Source: Cryomorphaceae bacterium
GTDB lineage: Bacteria; Bacteroidota; Bacteroidia; Flavobacteriales; Schleiferiaceae
DNA length: 6,643 nucleotides
Assembly: GCA_003444795.1 (NCBI GenBank)
Contig: DLWR01000010.1
Span: 1-6,643, forward strand
Direction: 5' to 3'
Position numbers and translations under genes: made by a program. Below are positions 1 through 6,643 of the stretch, one piece after another (the stretch's first letter is position 1; each line of letters opens with the position of its first letter). Below the pieces are notes generated by a model. The model did no database searches, had not been told where the DNA came from, and saw only the letters and a list, made by a program, of their open reading frames with translations.

Positions 1-1
1 C

Positions 2-907
2 GTGCGCATTGGACGTGCCTACCTGGGACAAGAAGGCCCTAACGGAGGGTCCGCACACCCAGACAGCCTATACTATCCCAACCTGGTGGCACATATCCAA
101 GCGTTCAAAGAGAACGGGCAGCTGGCTTGGGATAAATATCTAGAGACCACCTACGATACCCCAAAAGATTCCGGGCTTTTTACAACACAAGGTCACCGTT
201 TGTATCGCCTCATCATTCCCGGATTCACCACCAATGAAAGCCGGTTGGATTGGACCTATAAATTGGTGCTGCAAAAGGATTCAACCTCGGCGGCTTTCGC
301 AACGGCTATCACCCCCTTAGTGAAGAGCTTTTCCTTGAAGAAACCGACGCCTATTGGCATCCAGCGTCTGAATCTTACGGCTACCAAGGGCCAAGAGATT
401 GAATGGAACCAAGCAGTGAATGCAAGAGGCTACCAAGGCTATATTGACATGCTGTACATGGAGATGCCTGAGCATCAACAATCAGATTCCACGCGCCATA
501 CAGTGCGGTACTATTTGCCCTATCAGTTGGGAAGCACCCTCAACGGCGGAGCTACCTCGAAGACCACCCTGACCTACGAGTCCTACTATCAGTTCTTGGC
601 CGAGTCGCTCCCCGTGAAACCTGGTTACATCCGTTTTTTCCGTGGTTTTACCATTCACTTATCGGCGGGAACGGATGACTTGGCGACGTACATTTCGGTG
701 AGTCAACCCTCCAATACGATTCTTCAAGACCCTCCCTTTTTCACCAACGTGACAGGCGGTGCGGGCATTTTTGCGAGTGCGGCTTCCCTAGATCGTCCCA
801 ACCTAGGACTGGCAGATCGATCCTTTGACAGTTTGGTTTTTGGCAAATTGACATGCCATTTGCGCTTTGCAAAAGCCACTTTCCTGGATACCTTGACATG
901 TAACTGA
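2..907 (+). CDS. Probable secreted/outer-membrane lipoprotein, DUF4249-like, 5'-truncated
   Basis: The frame is open from the left edge to a TGA at 905-907, giving 301 residues. The first codon is GTG, but nothing marks it as a start and the N-terminus, with any lipoprotein signal peptide, lies outside the window. The fragment begins with a 'VRIGRAYLG' strand and 'DSLYYPNL' at about residues 21-28. Near the end 'TNVTGGAGIFAS' (248-259) follows 'PPFF'. This arrangement, an early beta segment and a late TN(I/V)-x-G-G/N-x-GIF signature, is what I remember from DUF4249-like lipoproteins of Bacteroidota. No catalytic motif or internal membrane segment is seen, and the many short beta-prone stretches suit an extracytoplasmic beta-sandwich. 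The C-terminus has two 'LTC' tripeptides (283-285, 298-300). Function is unknown. Assignment as a real gene is firm; the family name is tentative. It lies 77 bases upstream of dnaK with no clear terminator between them. Confidence 0.72.
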   Translation: MRIGRAYLGQEGPNGGSAHPDSLYYPNLVAHIQAFKENGQLAWDKYLETTYDTPKDSGLFTTQGHRLYRLIIPGFTTNESRLDWTYKLVLQKDSTSAAFATAITPLVKSFSLKKPTPIGIQRLNLTATKGQEIEWNQAVNARGYQGYIDMLYMEMPEHQQSDSTRHTVRYYLPYQLGSTLNGGATSKTTLTYESYYQFLAESLPVKPGYIRFFRGFTIHLSAGTDDLATYISVSQPSNTILQDPPFFTNVTGGAGIFASAASLDRPNLGLADRSFDSLVFGKLTCHLRFAKATFLDTLTCN

Positions 908-984
908 CATTTTGTCTCGCTTGAGGCTTTGGTACAGGGTTTGACCTATTCGGGGCAAATTCACGAATAACTCAAGCATTCAAA

Positions 985-2874
985 ATGGGTAAAATCATTG
1001 GCATTGACTTAGGAACCACGAACTCCTGTGTTTCCGTCATGGAAGGCAACGAAGCAGTTGTCATTCCAAACGCTGAAGGCAAGCGTACGACCCCATCGGT
1101 CATCGGTTTTGTCGAGGGAGGCGAACGCAAAGTGGGAGATCCCGCCAAGCGTCAGGCCATCACCAATCCCAAAAAGACCATTTTCTCTATCAAGCGCTTC
1201 ATGGGCGAATCCTACTCCAATGTTCAGAAGGAGAAAGGCCGCGTTCCCTACGAAGTGGTAAAAGGAGACAACGATACTCCCCGTGTAACGATTGACGATC
1301 GTCAGTATACGCCGCAAGAACTCTCTGCGATGATTCTTCAGAAGATGAAGAAGACCGCCGAAGATTACTTGGGTACGGATGTCAACGAGGCGGTAATCAC
1401 CGTGCCTGCTTACTTCAACGACGCTCAGCGTCAAGCCACGAAGGAAGCCGGTGAAATCGCGGGCCTCAACGTTCGCCGCATCATTAACGAGCCAACGGCT
1501 GCCGCCTTGGCCTACGGTATTGACAAGCAGAACCGCGATATGAAAATTGTCGTATTCGACTGTGGTGGTGGTACGCACGACGTATCCATCTTAGAGTTGG
1601 GTGACGGCGTATTTGAAGTAAAATCTACCGACGGTGACACCCACTTGGGCGGTGACGATTTTGACGATCGCATCATCAACTGGCTGGCTGACGGCTTTGA
1701 AAAAGAAGAAGGCACAGATTTGCGCAAGGATGCCATGGCACTCCAGCGTTTGAAAGAAGCAGCTGAAAAGGCGAAGATTGAATTGTCGAGCTCTTCCAGC
1801 ACCGAAATCAACCTTCCCTACATCACGGCGACGGCAAGCGGTCCCAAGCACATTGTAAAGTCCTTGTCGCGCGCTGAATTTGAGCGCCTCGTAGCGGACT
1901 TGATCGAACGCACCATCGCTCCCTGTAAGTCTGCGTTGAAGAATGCAGGCCTTTCTACGGGGGACATCGACGATGTGATCCTGGTTGGTGGATCAACGCG
2001 TATCCCCGCCATCCAAGATGCCGTGAAGAAGTTCTTCGGCAAGGAGCCCAACAAAGGTGTGAATCCGGACGAGGTGGTCGCCATTGGTGCAGCTATCCAA
2101 GGCGGTGTTCTTGCAGGCGATGTGAAGGATGTATTGCTGCTCGACGTGACGCCCTTGTCATTGGGTATTGAAACCATGGGCAGCGTGATGACCAAGTTGA
2201 TCGAGGCCAATACGACCATCCCTTCCAAGAAGTCGGAAGTATTCTCCACAGCTAGCGACAACCAGCCCAGCGTGGAAATCCACATCTTGCAGGGTGAGCG
2301 CCCCATGGCGAAAGACAATAAAACGATTGGTCGCTTCCACTTGGACGGCATTCCTCCCGCGCCACGTGGCGTACCCCAGATCGAGGTCACCTTTGACATT
2401 GATGCCAACGGTATCTTGAACGTGAGCGCCAAGGACAAGGCTACGGGCAAGGAGCAAAAGATCCGCATCGAGGCTTCTTCTGGCTTGAGCCAAGAGGAAA
2501 TCGAGAAGATGAAGAAGGAGGCAGAAGCGAATGCAGATGCTGACAAGGCAGCCAAGGAGCGCGTAGACAAGCTCAACGCGGCGGACCAAATGATCTTCCA
2601 AACCGAGAAGCAACTCAGTGAGTTTGGCGACAAGCTGGGCGACAAGAAGGGTGCCATTGAGGAGTCTTTGGAGAACCTCAAGAAGGCCCATGCTTCTCAG
2701 GAAATCAGCGCGATCGACGCAGCCATGGAGCAAATCAATGAAGCGTGGAAAAACGCCTCAGAAGAAATGTACAAGGCGCAGCAAGAGGCGGGTGATGGTG
2801 GTCAGCCTGGTCCCGATGCCTCTGCAGGTGGTGCGGACGATGTGACGGACGTAGAATTTGAAGAAGTGAAGTAA
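985..2874 (+). CDS. dnaK: Chaperone protein DnaK (Hsp70)
   Basis: This is the ATP-dependent cytosolic Hsp70 chaperone, which binds exposed hydrophobic segments and cycles with DnaJ and GrpE; neither partner gene is in the window. It is complete at 629 residues, usual for the family, and starts at the ATG of '[15 protein letters not shown]'. The nucleotide-binding domain covers about 1-380: phosphate-1 loop 'GIDLGTT' (6-12), catalytic Lys70, phosphate-2 loop 'DCGGGTHD' (192-199) with Thr197 and Asp199 matching E. coli Thr199 and Asp201, then '[11 protein letters not shown]'. The linker 'VLLLD' is at 383-387. The beta substrate-binding domain runs to about 500, followed by the helical lid and a flexible tail ending in 'EEVK'. 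The sequence closely resembles flavobacterial DnaK. Oddity: the loop is usually DLGGGTFD, and here Leu is Cys193 and Phe is His198. No CIRCE-like inverted repeat or Shine-Dalgarno sequence was seen upstream, so the mode of heat-shock control is not visible. A strong terminator follows 28 bases after the stop. Confidence 0.99.
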   Translation: MGKIIGIDLGTTNSCVSVMEGNEAVVIPNAEGKRTTPSVIGFVEGGERKVGDPAKRQAITNPKKTIFSIKRFMGESYSNVQKEKGRVPYEVVKGDNDTPRVTIDDRQYTPQELSAMILQKMKKTAEDYLGTDVNEAVITVPAYFNDAQRQATKEAGEIAGLNVRRIINEPTAAALAYGIDKQNRDMKIVVFDCGGGTHDVSILELGDGVFEVKSTDGDTHLGGDDFDDRIINWLADGFEKEEGTDLRKDAMALQRLKEAAEKAKIELSSSSSTEINLPYITATASGPKHIVKSLSRAEFERLVADLIERTIAPCKSALKNAGLSTGDIDDVILVGGSTRIPAIQDAVKKFFGKEPNKGVNPDEVVAIGAAIQGGVLAGDVKDVLLLDVTPLSLGIETMGSVMTKLIEANTTIPSKKSEVFSTASDNQPSVEIHILQGERPMAKDNKTIGRFHLDGIPPAPRGVPQIEVTFDIDANGILNVSAKDKATGKEQKIRIEASSGLSQEEIEKMKKEAEANADADKAAKERVDKLNAADQMIFQTEKQLSEFGDKLGDKKGAIEESLENLKKAHASQEISAIDAAMEQINEAWKNASEEMYKAQQEAGDGGQPGPDASAGGADDVTDVEFEEVK

Positions 2875-2902
2875 GCGCCCCGCGCAGACTTCTAGAAACG
2901 TG

Positions 2903-2931
2903 AAGCGCGGCCCCGCGGGGCCGCGCTTTTT
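2903..2931 (+). terminator. Intrinsic terminator of dnaK
   Basis: A perfect inverted repeat pairs 2905-2914 (GCGCGGCCCC) with 2917-2926 (GGGGCCGCGC). It extends by two A-T pairs outward (2903-2904 with 2927-2928) and is followed at once by TTTTT at 2927-2931. Allowing a four-base loop, the stem is about 9-11 bp and nearly all G-C. This is a textbook rho-independent terminator for the plus strand. Read on the minus strand the hairpin is followed by TTCACG, so it should work poorly in that direction. Confidence 0.93.
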
Positions 2932-2939
2932 CGTTAGGC

Positions 2940-2966
2940 AAAATGCGCGTTAAACGTTTAACGCGC
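2940..2966 (-). terminator. Probable intrinsic terminator of the glycosyltransferase gene
   Basis: A perfect 22-bp palindrome spans 2945-2966, with half-site GCGCGTTAAAC. As RNA it can fold to a 9-bp stem with an ACGT loop. On the minus strand it is followed by ATTTTG, a short U-tract. The TAA stop of the glycosyltransferase (2960-2958) lies inside the palindrome, so the end of the coding sequence forms part of the hairpin. The U-tract is short, so this is probable and not certain. On the plus strand no T-run follows. A DNA-binding site is the alternative reading of such a symmetric sequence. Confidence 0.65.
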
Positions 2967-3677
2967 GCGGAAAGCGCCGTATTTCAAAATGCAGTAGATC
3001 GCCCGAAAGCCATCTTTCCAGCCAATTTTCTTTCCTTCTTCAAAGGTCCGGCCATAGTAGGAAATGCCCACCTCGTAGATGCGCACCTTGGGGATGCGTG
3101 AAATTTTTGCGGTAACCTCGGGCTCAAAGCCAAAGCGCTTTTCGGTCAAGTGCAAAGACTGAATCATATCCCGCCTGAAGAGCTTGTAGCAGGTCTCCAT
3201 ATCCGTCAGGTTCAAATTGGTGAACATGTTGGATAGGAACGTGAGGAATTTGTTGCCCAGCGAATGCCAGAAGAACAAGATGCGGTGCGGGTTGCCTCCC
3301 ATGAAGCGAGATCCGTAAACAACATCCGCTTGCCCTGCTAGGACGGGCTGCAGCAGCAAATTGTATTCCTGTGGATCGTATTCAAGGTCCGCATCCTGGT
3401 TGATAACATAGTCGCCCGTTGCCTCTGCGATGCCCGTATGGAGTGCCGCGCCCTTGCCTTGGTTGACGACATGAGCATGGGACCTAATGGGGAGAGCGGG
3501 GTGACTAGCGGCCCAGGATTGAATGGCCTGCTCGGTGTCATCCTTGGAGCAATCGTTCACCATAATGACCTCTTTGGTCCATCCGGTGGGCAATTGTACT
3601 TGGAGGACCTTGTCCAAAATCAAGTGAATCGTCGGGCCCTCGTTGTAGGCAGGAATGACAATGCTGAGTGTAGGCAT
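2958..3677 (-). CDS. Glycosyltransferase family 2, dolichyl-phosphate-mannose synthase-like
   Basis: This is a GT-A fold glycosyltransferase that transfers a sugar from a nucleotide donor, probably to a polyprenyl-phosphate or other membrane-lipid acceptor at the inner face of the membrane. With the ATG at 3677-3675 it has 239 residues. The frame also opens at a TTG three codons upstream (3686), but ATG followed by '[12 protein letters not shown]' is the normal family start. Visible motifs are 'SIVIPAYNE' (5-13), 'VNDCSKDDT' (40-48) for donor binding, '[11 protein letters not shown]' (72-82), and the metal-binding 'DADLEYDP' (95-102, DxD at 95-97). The C-terminal block '[17 protein letters not shown]' (207-223) is typical of bacterial DPM1-like members. 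No transmembrane segment follows the catalytic domain, so it is a short, soluble or peripheral form. Donor and acceptor cannot be told from sequence. It stands alone, divergent from corA and convergent with dnaK. Confidence 0.93.
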   Translation of the reverse strand: MPTLSIVIPAYNEGPTIHLILDKVLQVQLPTGWTKEVIMVNDCSKDDTEQAIQSWAASHPALPIRSHAHVVNQGKGAALHTGIAEATGDYVINQDADLEYDPQEYNLLLQPVLAGQADVVYGSRFMGGNPHRILFFWHSLGNKFLTFLSNMFTNLNLTDMETCYKLFRRDMIQSLHLTEKRFGFEPEVTAKISRIPKVRIYEVGISYYGRTFEEGKKIGWKDGFRAIYCILKYGAFRAR

Positions 3678-3683
3678 GGGGGG

Positions 3684-3691
3684 CAAAAGTA
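3684..3691 (-). promoter_or_regulatory. Candidate Bacteroidota -7 promoter element for the glycosyltransferase gene
   Basis: On the minus strand TACTTTTG matches the Bacteroidota -7 consensus TAnnTTTG at all six fixed positions. It is separated from the ATG at 3677 by only six C residues. Transcription would therefore begin at or very near the start codon, giving a leaderless or nearly leaderless mRNA. No good -33 TTTG/TTG box is present 19-21 bases upstream, which weakens the call. The gap to corA is only 39 bp, so any upstream element must overlap the corA promoter or coding region. Confidence 0.45.
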
Positions 3692-3716
3692 GCGAATTGC
3701 ATCCTACCTTGTTGGT

Positions 3717-4694
3717 ATGAAAGAGCCTTTGACCCAGCAGTGGATTCAGTTTACCGCCGAGGATGCGTCGCTACGTGCGAATTTTCAGCCTGCTGATTTT
3801 ACCGCCCGAGCTTCCGGGCCCGTGCATTGGGTCAATTTCTGTGGCTTTCCAGACGATGAATCATGGGCAGCGTGGAAGGGAGTTCTTCGCCTTAACCCAC
3901 ACATGATGCTCGACGCTGTAAACGCGAAGCAGCGCCCACTCATGGAAGAGTACGAGGAGGCCTTGTTTTTATCGGTGAAGAGCATTGTCAAGCGCAAAGG
4001 GTCTCGCATCAAATTGGAGCATATTTCTTTTGTATTGACCGACGACTATGTGCTGTCCATCCAGCAGAAGCAGCAAGATCGCTTCACTGCGGTATGGGAT
4101 AGGGTTCATGAAGCCCGAGGTATTGTTCGGCACCGCCCTGTCGATTACTTGCTCTACCGGTTGATGGAGGCAGTGGTCTTGCCCTATGGGGAGGCGATTT
4201 CGGCGTTGGAGGACCATTTGGACCAGCTGGAGGTCGCGGTGGTGGAAAATCCCAACCAAGCGGTGCTCACAAGTGCTTTGGCGCTCAAACGCGATTTGAC
4301 CGTCTTGCGCCGCGCCCTAGTTCCCATGAAAGACGTGTTGGGAGGGATGGAGACGTCTCATTTCATAAAACCCGAACATTTGCCCTACTTCCGCGACGTC
4401 CGCGATCAAGCCATGCAGCTGCATGACCGAATGGAATCCTTGCGCTCCATGTTGGATTCGATTGAAGCCTTGTACTTGTCTAGTGTGGGCCAGCGCACCA
4501 ATGAAATTATGCGTGTGCTCACGGTGTTCTCCGCCATCTTCCTACCCATCACCTTCATCGCGGGCCTCTACGGCATGAATTTCCAGAATATGCCGGAAAC
4601 GGAAACTCAGAATGGATACTTCATGGTCTTAGGCGTAATGGCGGCCATTGTGGTCAGCATGCTCGTTTGGATGAAGCGCAAAGGCTGGTGGTGA
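3717..4694 (+). CDS. corA: Magnesium/cobalt transport protein CorA
   Basis: This is an inner-membrane pentameric channel that imports Mg2+ (also Co2+ and Ni2+) down the membrane potential, gated by Mg2+ bound to the cytoplasmic domain. It is complete at 325 residues, close to the family norm. The start ATG opens 'MKEPLTQQW', with no Shine-Dalgarno sequence. The N-terminal cytoplasmic alpha/beta domain includes '[17 protein letters not shown]' (72-88). The long stalk helix covers about 150-265. TM1 is about 267-285 and ends in the signature 'YGMNF' (285-289), the GMN selectivity motif. The loop '[11 protein letters not shown]' is followed by TM2 (about 301-318) and a basic C-terminus 'KRKGWW'. 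All family hallmarks are intact. It is divergent from the glycosyltransferase with a 39-bp gap and convergent with nhaC with a 37-bp gap. No Mg2+ riboswitch leader fits in the upstream gap. Confidence 0.96.
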   Translation: MKEPLTQQWIQFTAEDASLRANFQPADFTARASGPVHWVNFCGFPDDESWAAWKGVLRLNPHMMLDAVNAKQRPLMEEYEEALFLSVKSIVKRKGSRIKLEHISFVLTDDYVLSIQQKQQDRFTAVWDRVHEARGIVRHRPVDYLLYRLMEAVVLPYGEAISALEDHLDQLEVAVVENPNQAVLTSALALKRDLTVLRRALVPMKDVLGGMETSHFIKPEHLPYFRDVRDQAMQLHDRMESLRSMLDSIEALYLSSVGQRTNEIMRVLTVFSAIFLPITFIAGLYGMNFQNMPETETQNGYFMVLGVMAAIVVSMLVWMKRKGWW

Positions 4695-4731
4695 GGGTAC
4701 CTACAGGCCCCTCCCTTATTCGCCTGGACGC

Positions 4732-6168
4732 TTAGGCTTTCCGGATCCGAAACCCGATCAATGCCCAGGTGGCGTTGATGATGGGGCTCAGCCAATTGAA
4801 GAAGGCGTAGATCGCATAATCGGCGGCACTGACCTGCAACGTAGCGTATTGATAGGCACCGCAGGTGTTCCACGGCACTAAGACCGAGGTAACGGTCCCG
4901 CTGTCCTCAAGGGCTCGGGAGAGGTTTTCGGGGGCAAGGCCGCGGTCTTCGTAGGCCTTTCGGAACATTCGGCCCGGTACCACGATGGCCAAGTACTGGT
5001 CTGCGGCAGTCGCATTAAAGAAGCCGCAGGTGACCAACGTAGCGATGATCAAACCTGCCGTTCCATGTGCCATGCGCAAAAAGAGTTCGGTAATGACTTC
5101 CAAGAAGCCCGAGGCTGCCAGCGTTCCGCCAAAGGTCATCGCACAGATAATTAGCCAAATAGTGCCCAACATCCCGGACATACCCCCCGATTCCATCAAA
5201 TCATTCAACAGCGGATTGCTCATGGCAATATGCGTGTCGCCATAGGTGCTGATGAAGAGTTGCTGGTAAATATGCGTCCAATTAAAGGCATCTACCCCCA
5301 AACGATCCAGCGTTAAATCCATCAGGAGGTCGTATTGAAAAATATACGCGGCGACGAGTCCGGCTAGCGTGCCAATGCCCATAGCGACAATAGCGTCCAC
5401 TTTGTAGACTATGAGACCAATGCTGAGCGCAGGAATGAGCATGAGCCAGGGGCTGATGGTGATGCGCGTACTCAGCTCTTGGGTAAGCAAGTCAAGGTCG
5501 CCCAAGCTGCCTCCGCTCCCATTCATTCCCAGAAAGGTGAAGGCAATCAGCGTGAGCACAATCGCGGGTCCGCTTGTCAATGCCATATACCGAATATGGG
5601 TCATCAAATCCGTACCGGCCATCGCAGGAGACAAATTGGTCGTATCTGAAAAGGGCGACATTTTATCCCCAAAGTAGGCTCCTGAAATAACAGCACCCGC
5701 CACCATGGCAGCGGAAAAGCCCATGCTTTGACCGACCCCCATCAACGCGATTCCCACGGTAGCGGTGGTCGCCCAGGAAGATCCTGTTGCCAAACTCACG
5801 ATGGCGCATACGACCACAGTGGCGGGAAGGAAGATGCTCGGGGACAAGAGGTCCAGTCCATAGACGATCAAGGTGGGAATGATGCCCGAAATTAGCCAGC
5901 TTCCTGCCAGGGCGCCGACCATGAGTAAAATCAGGATGGCCTTGGAGCTGTCTTGAATGTTGTTTTGAATGCCGTCCCATAGGGTTTGTGCCTTCACGCC
6001 GGTGAGGGTTGCTAGAACGGCGGTTACGCCTGCTGCAGCCAATAAAATGAGCTGGTTGCTCCCGTCTAGGCTACTGTCACCAAAAATCCGAACATTCACC
6101 GCCAATGCGATAACGAGGAAGATGACAGGGAGAAAGGAGAGGAGGAGGCTGGGTTTCTTAGCGTTCAT
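4732..6168 (-). CDS. nhaC: Na+/H+ antiporter, NhaC family
   Basis: This is an inner-membrane secondary transporter that exchanges cytoplasmic Na+ for external H+, supporting pH and sodium homeostasis. It has 478 residues from the ATG at 6168, complete and of usual length. The frame stays open far upstream, but that stretch lies over maf and reads as low-quality sequence. Another in-frame ATG at 6186 would add only 'MRTLSS'. I prefer 6168 because the first hydrophobic helix begins soon after 'MNAKKPS'. About 10-12 hydrophobic segments are visible. Diagnostic family blocks are 'GSSWATTATVGIALMG' (129-144), 'GAYFGDKMSPFSDTTNLSP' (163-181), 'AGTDLMTHIRYM' (184-195), 'NATAADQYLAIVVPGRMF' (385-402) and 'VPWNTCGAYQ' (431-440). 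It follows maf on the same strand by 40 bases (22 with the earlier start), so cotranscription is likely. Substrate details, such as Na+/lactate or malate variants within the wider family, are not decided by sequence. Confidence 0.95.
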   Translation of the reverse strand: MNAKKPSLLLSFLPVIFLVIALAVNVRIFGDSSLDGSNQLILLAAAGVTAVLATLTGVKAQTLWDGIQNNIQDSSKAILILLMVGALAGSWLISGIIPTLIVYGLDLLSPSIFLPATVVVCAIVSLATGSSWATTATVGIALMGVGQSMGFSAAMVAGAVISGAYFGDKMSPFSDTTNLSPAMAGTDLMTHIRYMALTSGPAIVLTLIAFTFLGMNGSGGSLGDLDLLTQELSTRITISPWLMLIPALSIGLIVYKVDAIVAMGIGTLAGLVAAYIFQYDLLMDLTLDRLGVDAFNWTHIYQQLFISTYGDTHIAMSNPLLNDLMESGGMSGMLGTIWLIICAMTFGGTLAASGFLEVITELFLRMAHGTAGLIIATLVTCGFFNATAADQYLAIVVPGRMFRKAYEDRGLAPENLSRALEDSGTVTSVLVPWNTCGAYQYATLQVSAADYAIYAFFNWLSPIINATWALIGFRIRKA

Positions 6169-6208
6169 GGACGACAAGGTCCGCATCAAAACGCACCGTT
6201 TAAAGGCC

Positions 6209-6643
6209 TTAACGCAGCCAAGGACGCAGCACTCGAAGAACGGAAACCAAGGAAAGTCCCTTGACATTGTCAAAGTCGCCTTCCATTTTGGTGATGGCCA
6301 CGTGGCCGATCCATTCTTGGGCGCCGTAGCCGCCTGCTTTGTCCAACGGCTGGCAGGTATCCACATACCACTGCAACCAGGTATCGGGCAAATCGGCCAT
6401 GGTGACGAGCGTGGTGTTGGCGCTTGTTTCCCAGCGCTGGCCGTCCGTGGCCCAAACAACGGTGATGACCTTGTGCGTTCGGCCGCGGAGGCGCTGGAGC
6501 ATCGATAGGGCATGGGCGAGGTCGCGTGGCTTTCCAAAGCGTTCGCCGTCCATCCATACTTCGGTGTCCGCCGTCAGAAGGATTTCTCCGGGTTGCAAGG
6601 TTGGGACGAGCGCTTCTGCTTTTTCTTTAGCGACGAAGCCCAC
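6209..6643 (-). CDS. maf: Maf family nucleoside triphosphate pyrophosphatase, N-terminus missing
   Basis: Maf proteins are cytosolic enzymes that hydrolyse non-canonical or certain canonical nucleoside triphosphates to the monophosphate and pyrophosphate. They act in nucleotide-pool sanitation and were first linked to septum formation. The frame runs from the right edge to a TAA at 6211-6209, with 144 residues in view. The family is usually about 190-200, so roughly 45-55 N-terminal residues, including the early S-x-R-R substrate motif, are outside the window. The GTG at the edge is an internal Val codon. Visible motifs are 'KEKAEAL' (6-12), 'TADTEVW' (24-30) with the catalytic-region Asp26, 'GKP' (37-39), 'GRTHKVIT' (54-61), 'DKAGGYGAQEW' (101-111) and 'GDFDNVKGLSL', close to the usual NVxGLP. 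The 'DTxVW' and 'YGAQEWIG' forms recall Bacteroidota Maf. Whether it belongs to the dTTP/UTP or the 7-methyl-GTP subgroup is not settled. Its likely operon partner is nhaC. Confidence 0.93.
   Translation of the reverse strand: MGFVAKEKAEALVPTLQPGEILLTADTEVWMDGERFGKPRDLAHALSMLQRLRGRTHKVITVVWATDGQRWETSANTTLVTMADLPDTWLQWYVDTCQPLDKAGGYGAQEWIGHVAITKMEGDFDNVKGLSLVSVLRVLRPWLR

Noticed and set aside
941..969. TTGACC followed 18 bases later by GAATAA as a sigma70-type dnaK promoter
   Set aside because: The -10 match is poor, the start would lie only a few bases before the ATG, and this phylum does not use the TTGACA/TATAAT pattern.
908..984. CIRCE or other heat-shock operator upstream of dnaK
   Set aside because: No TTAGCACTC-N9-GAGTGCTAA repeat or other convincing inverted repeat was found in this gap.
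1818..2681. Long minus-strand open frame (287 codons) antisense to dnaK, with others at 1009-1578 and 2158-2733
   Set aside because: These are mirror frames of a strongly codon-biased gene; the translations are low-complexity Ser/Ala/Leu-rich and match no family.
3678..3683. C6 tract before the glycosyltransferase start as a phase-variation switch
   Set aside because: Six bases is too short to be notably slippery, and it lies outside the coding sequence.
3678..3686. TTG start giving a three-residue longer glycosyltransferase
   Set aside because: ATG at 3677 fits the family start directly before the SIVIPAYNE strand, and the extension overlaps the candidate -7 box.
4722..4740. Weak hairpin with TTT after corA (GCCTGG / TTAGGC)
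   Set aside because: Six pairs including two G-U and only three Ts; it also lies inside the end of nhaC. Too weak to call a terminator.
6169..6537. In-frame 123-codon N-terminal extension of nhaC
   Set aside because: It overlaps maf in another frame on the same strand, reads as Pro/Ser/Arg-rich noise and has no membrane segment; NhaC proteins begin close to 'MNAKKPS'.

Overview
This is ordinary chromosomal DNA from a member of the Bacteroidota, most likely Flavobacteriales. Four things point there. The DnaK matches the flavobacterial type across its length. The first gene has the C-terminal signature of lipoproteins common in that phylum. There are no Shine-Dalgarno sequences ahead of the starts. 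A perfect TAnnTTTG promoter -7 element lies next to one gene. The lineage is inferred from remembered family patterns, not from a search. By eye the DNA is fairly G+C-rich for this group.

Layout: the 3' part of a probable secreted lipoprotein gene (start outside the window) is followed on the same strand by complete dnaK, which ends in a strong intrinsic terminator. A cytoplasmic family 2 glycosyltransferase gene converges on dnaK from the minus strand, and a perfect 22-bp palindrome at its stop codon probably ends its transcript. A 39-bp divergent gap separates the glycosyltransferase from a complete corA (Mg2+/Co2+ channel) on the plus strand. corA converges on nhaC (Na+/H+ antiporter). nhaC lies just downstream of, and probably in one operon with, the 3' part of a maf gene that runs off the right edge. 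Genes cover nearly everything, and no gap between genes exceeds about 80 bases.

The genes are mostly housekeeping: protein folding (DnaK), lipid-linked or surface glycan synthesis (glycosyltransferase), ion homeostasis (CorA, NhaC) and nucleotide-pool sanitation (Maf). They do not form an obvious pathway. No mobile element, CRISPR array, tRNA, rRNA or defence system was found. I see no evidence for an undescribed multi-gene system. The points most worth checking are a double substitution around the DnaK phosphate-binding loop, the compact paired terminators at 2903-2966, and the possibly leaderless glycosyltransferase promoter.
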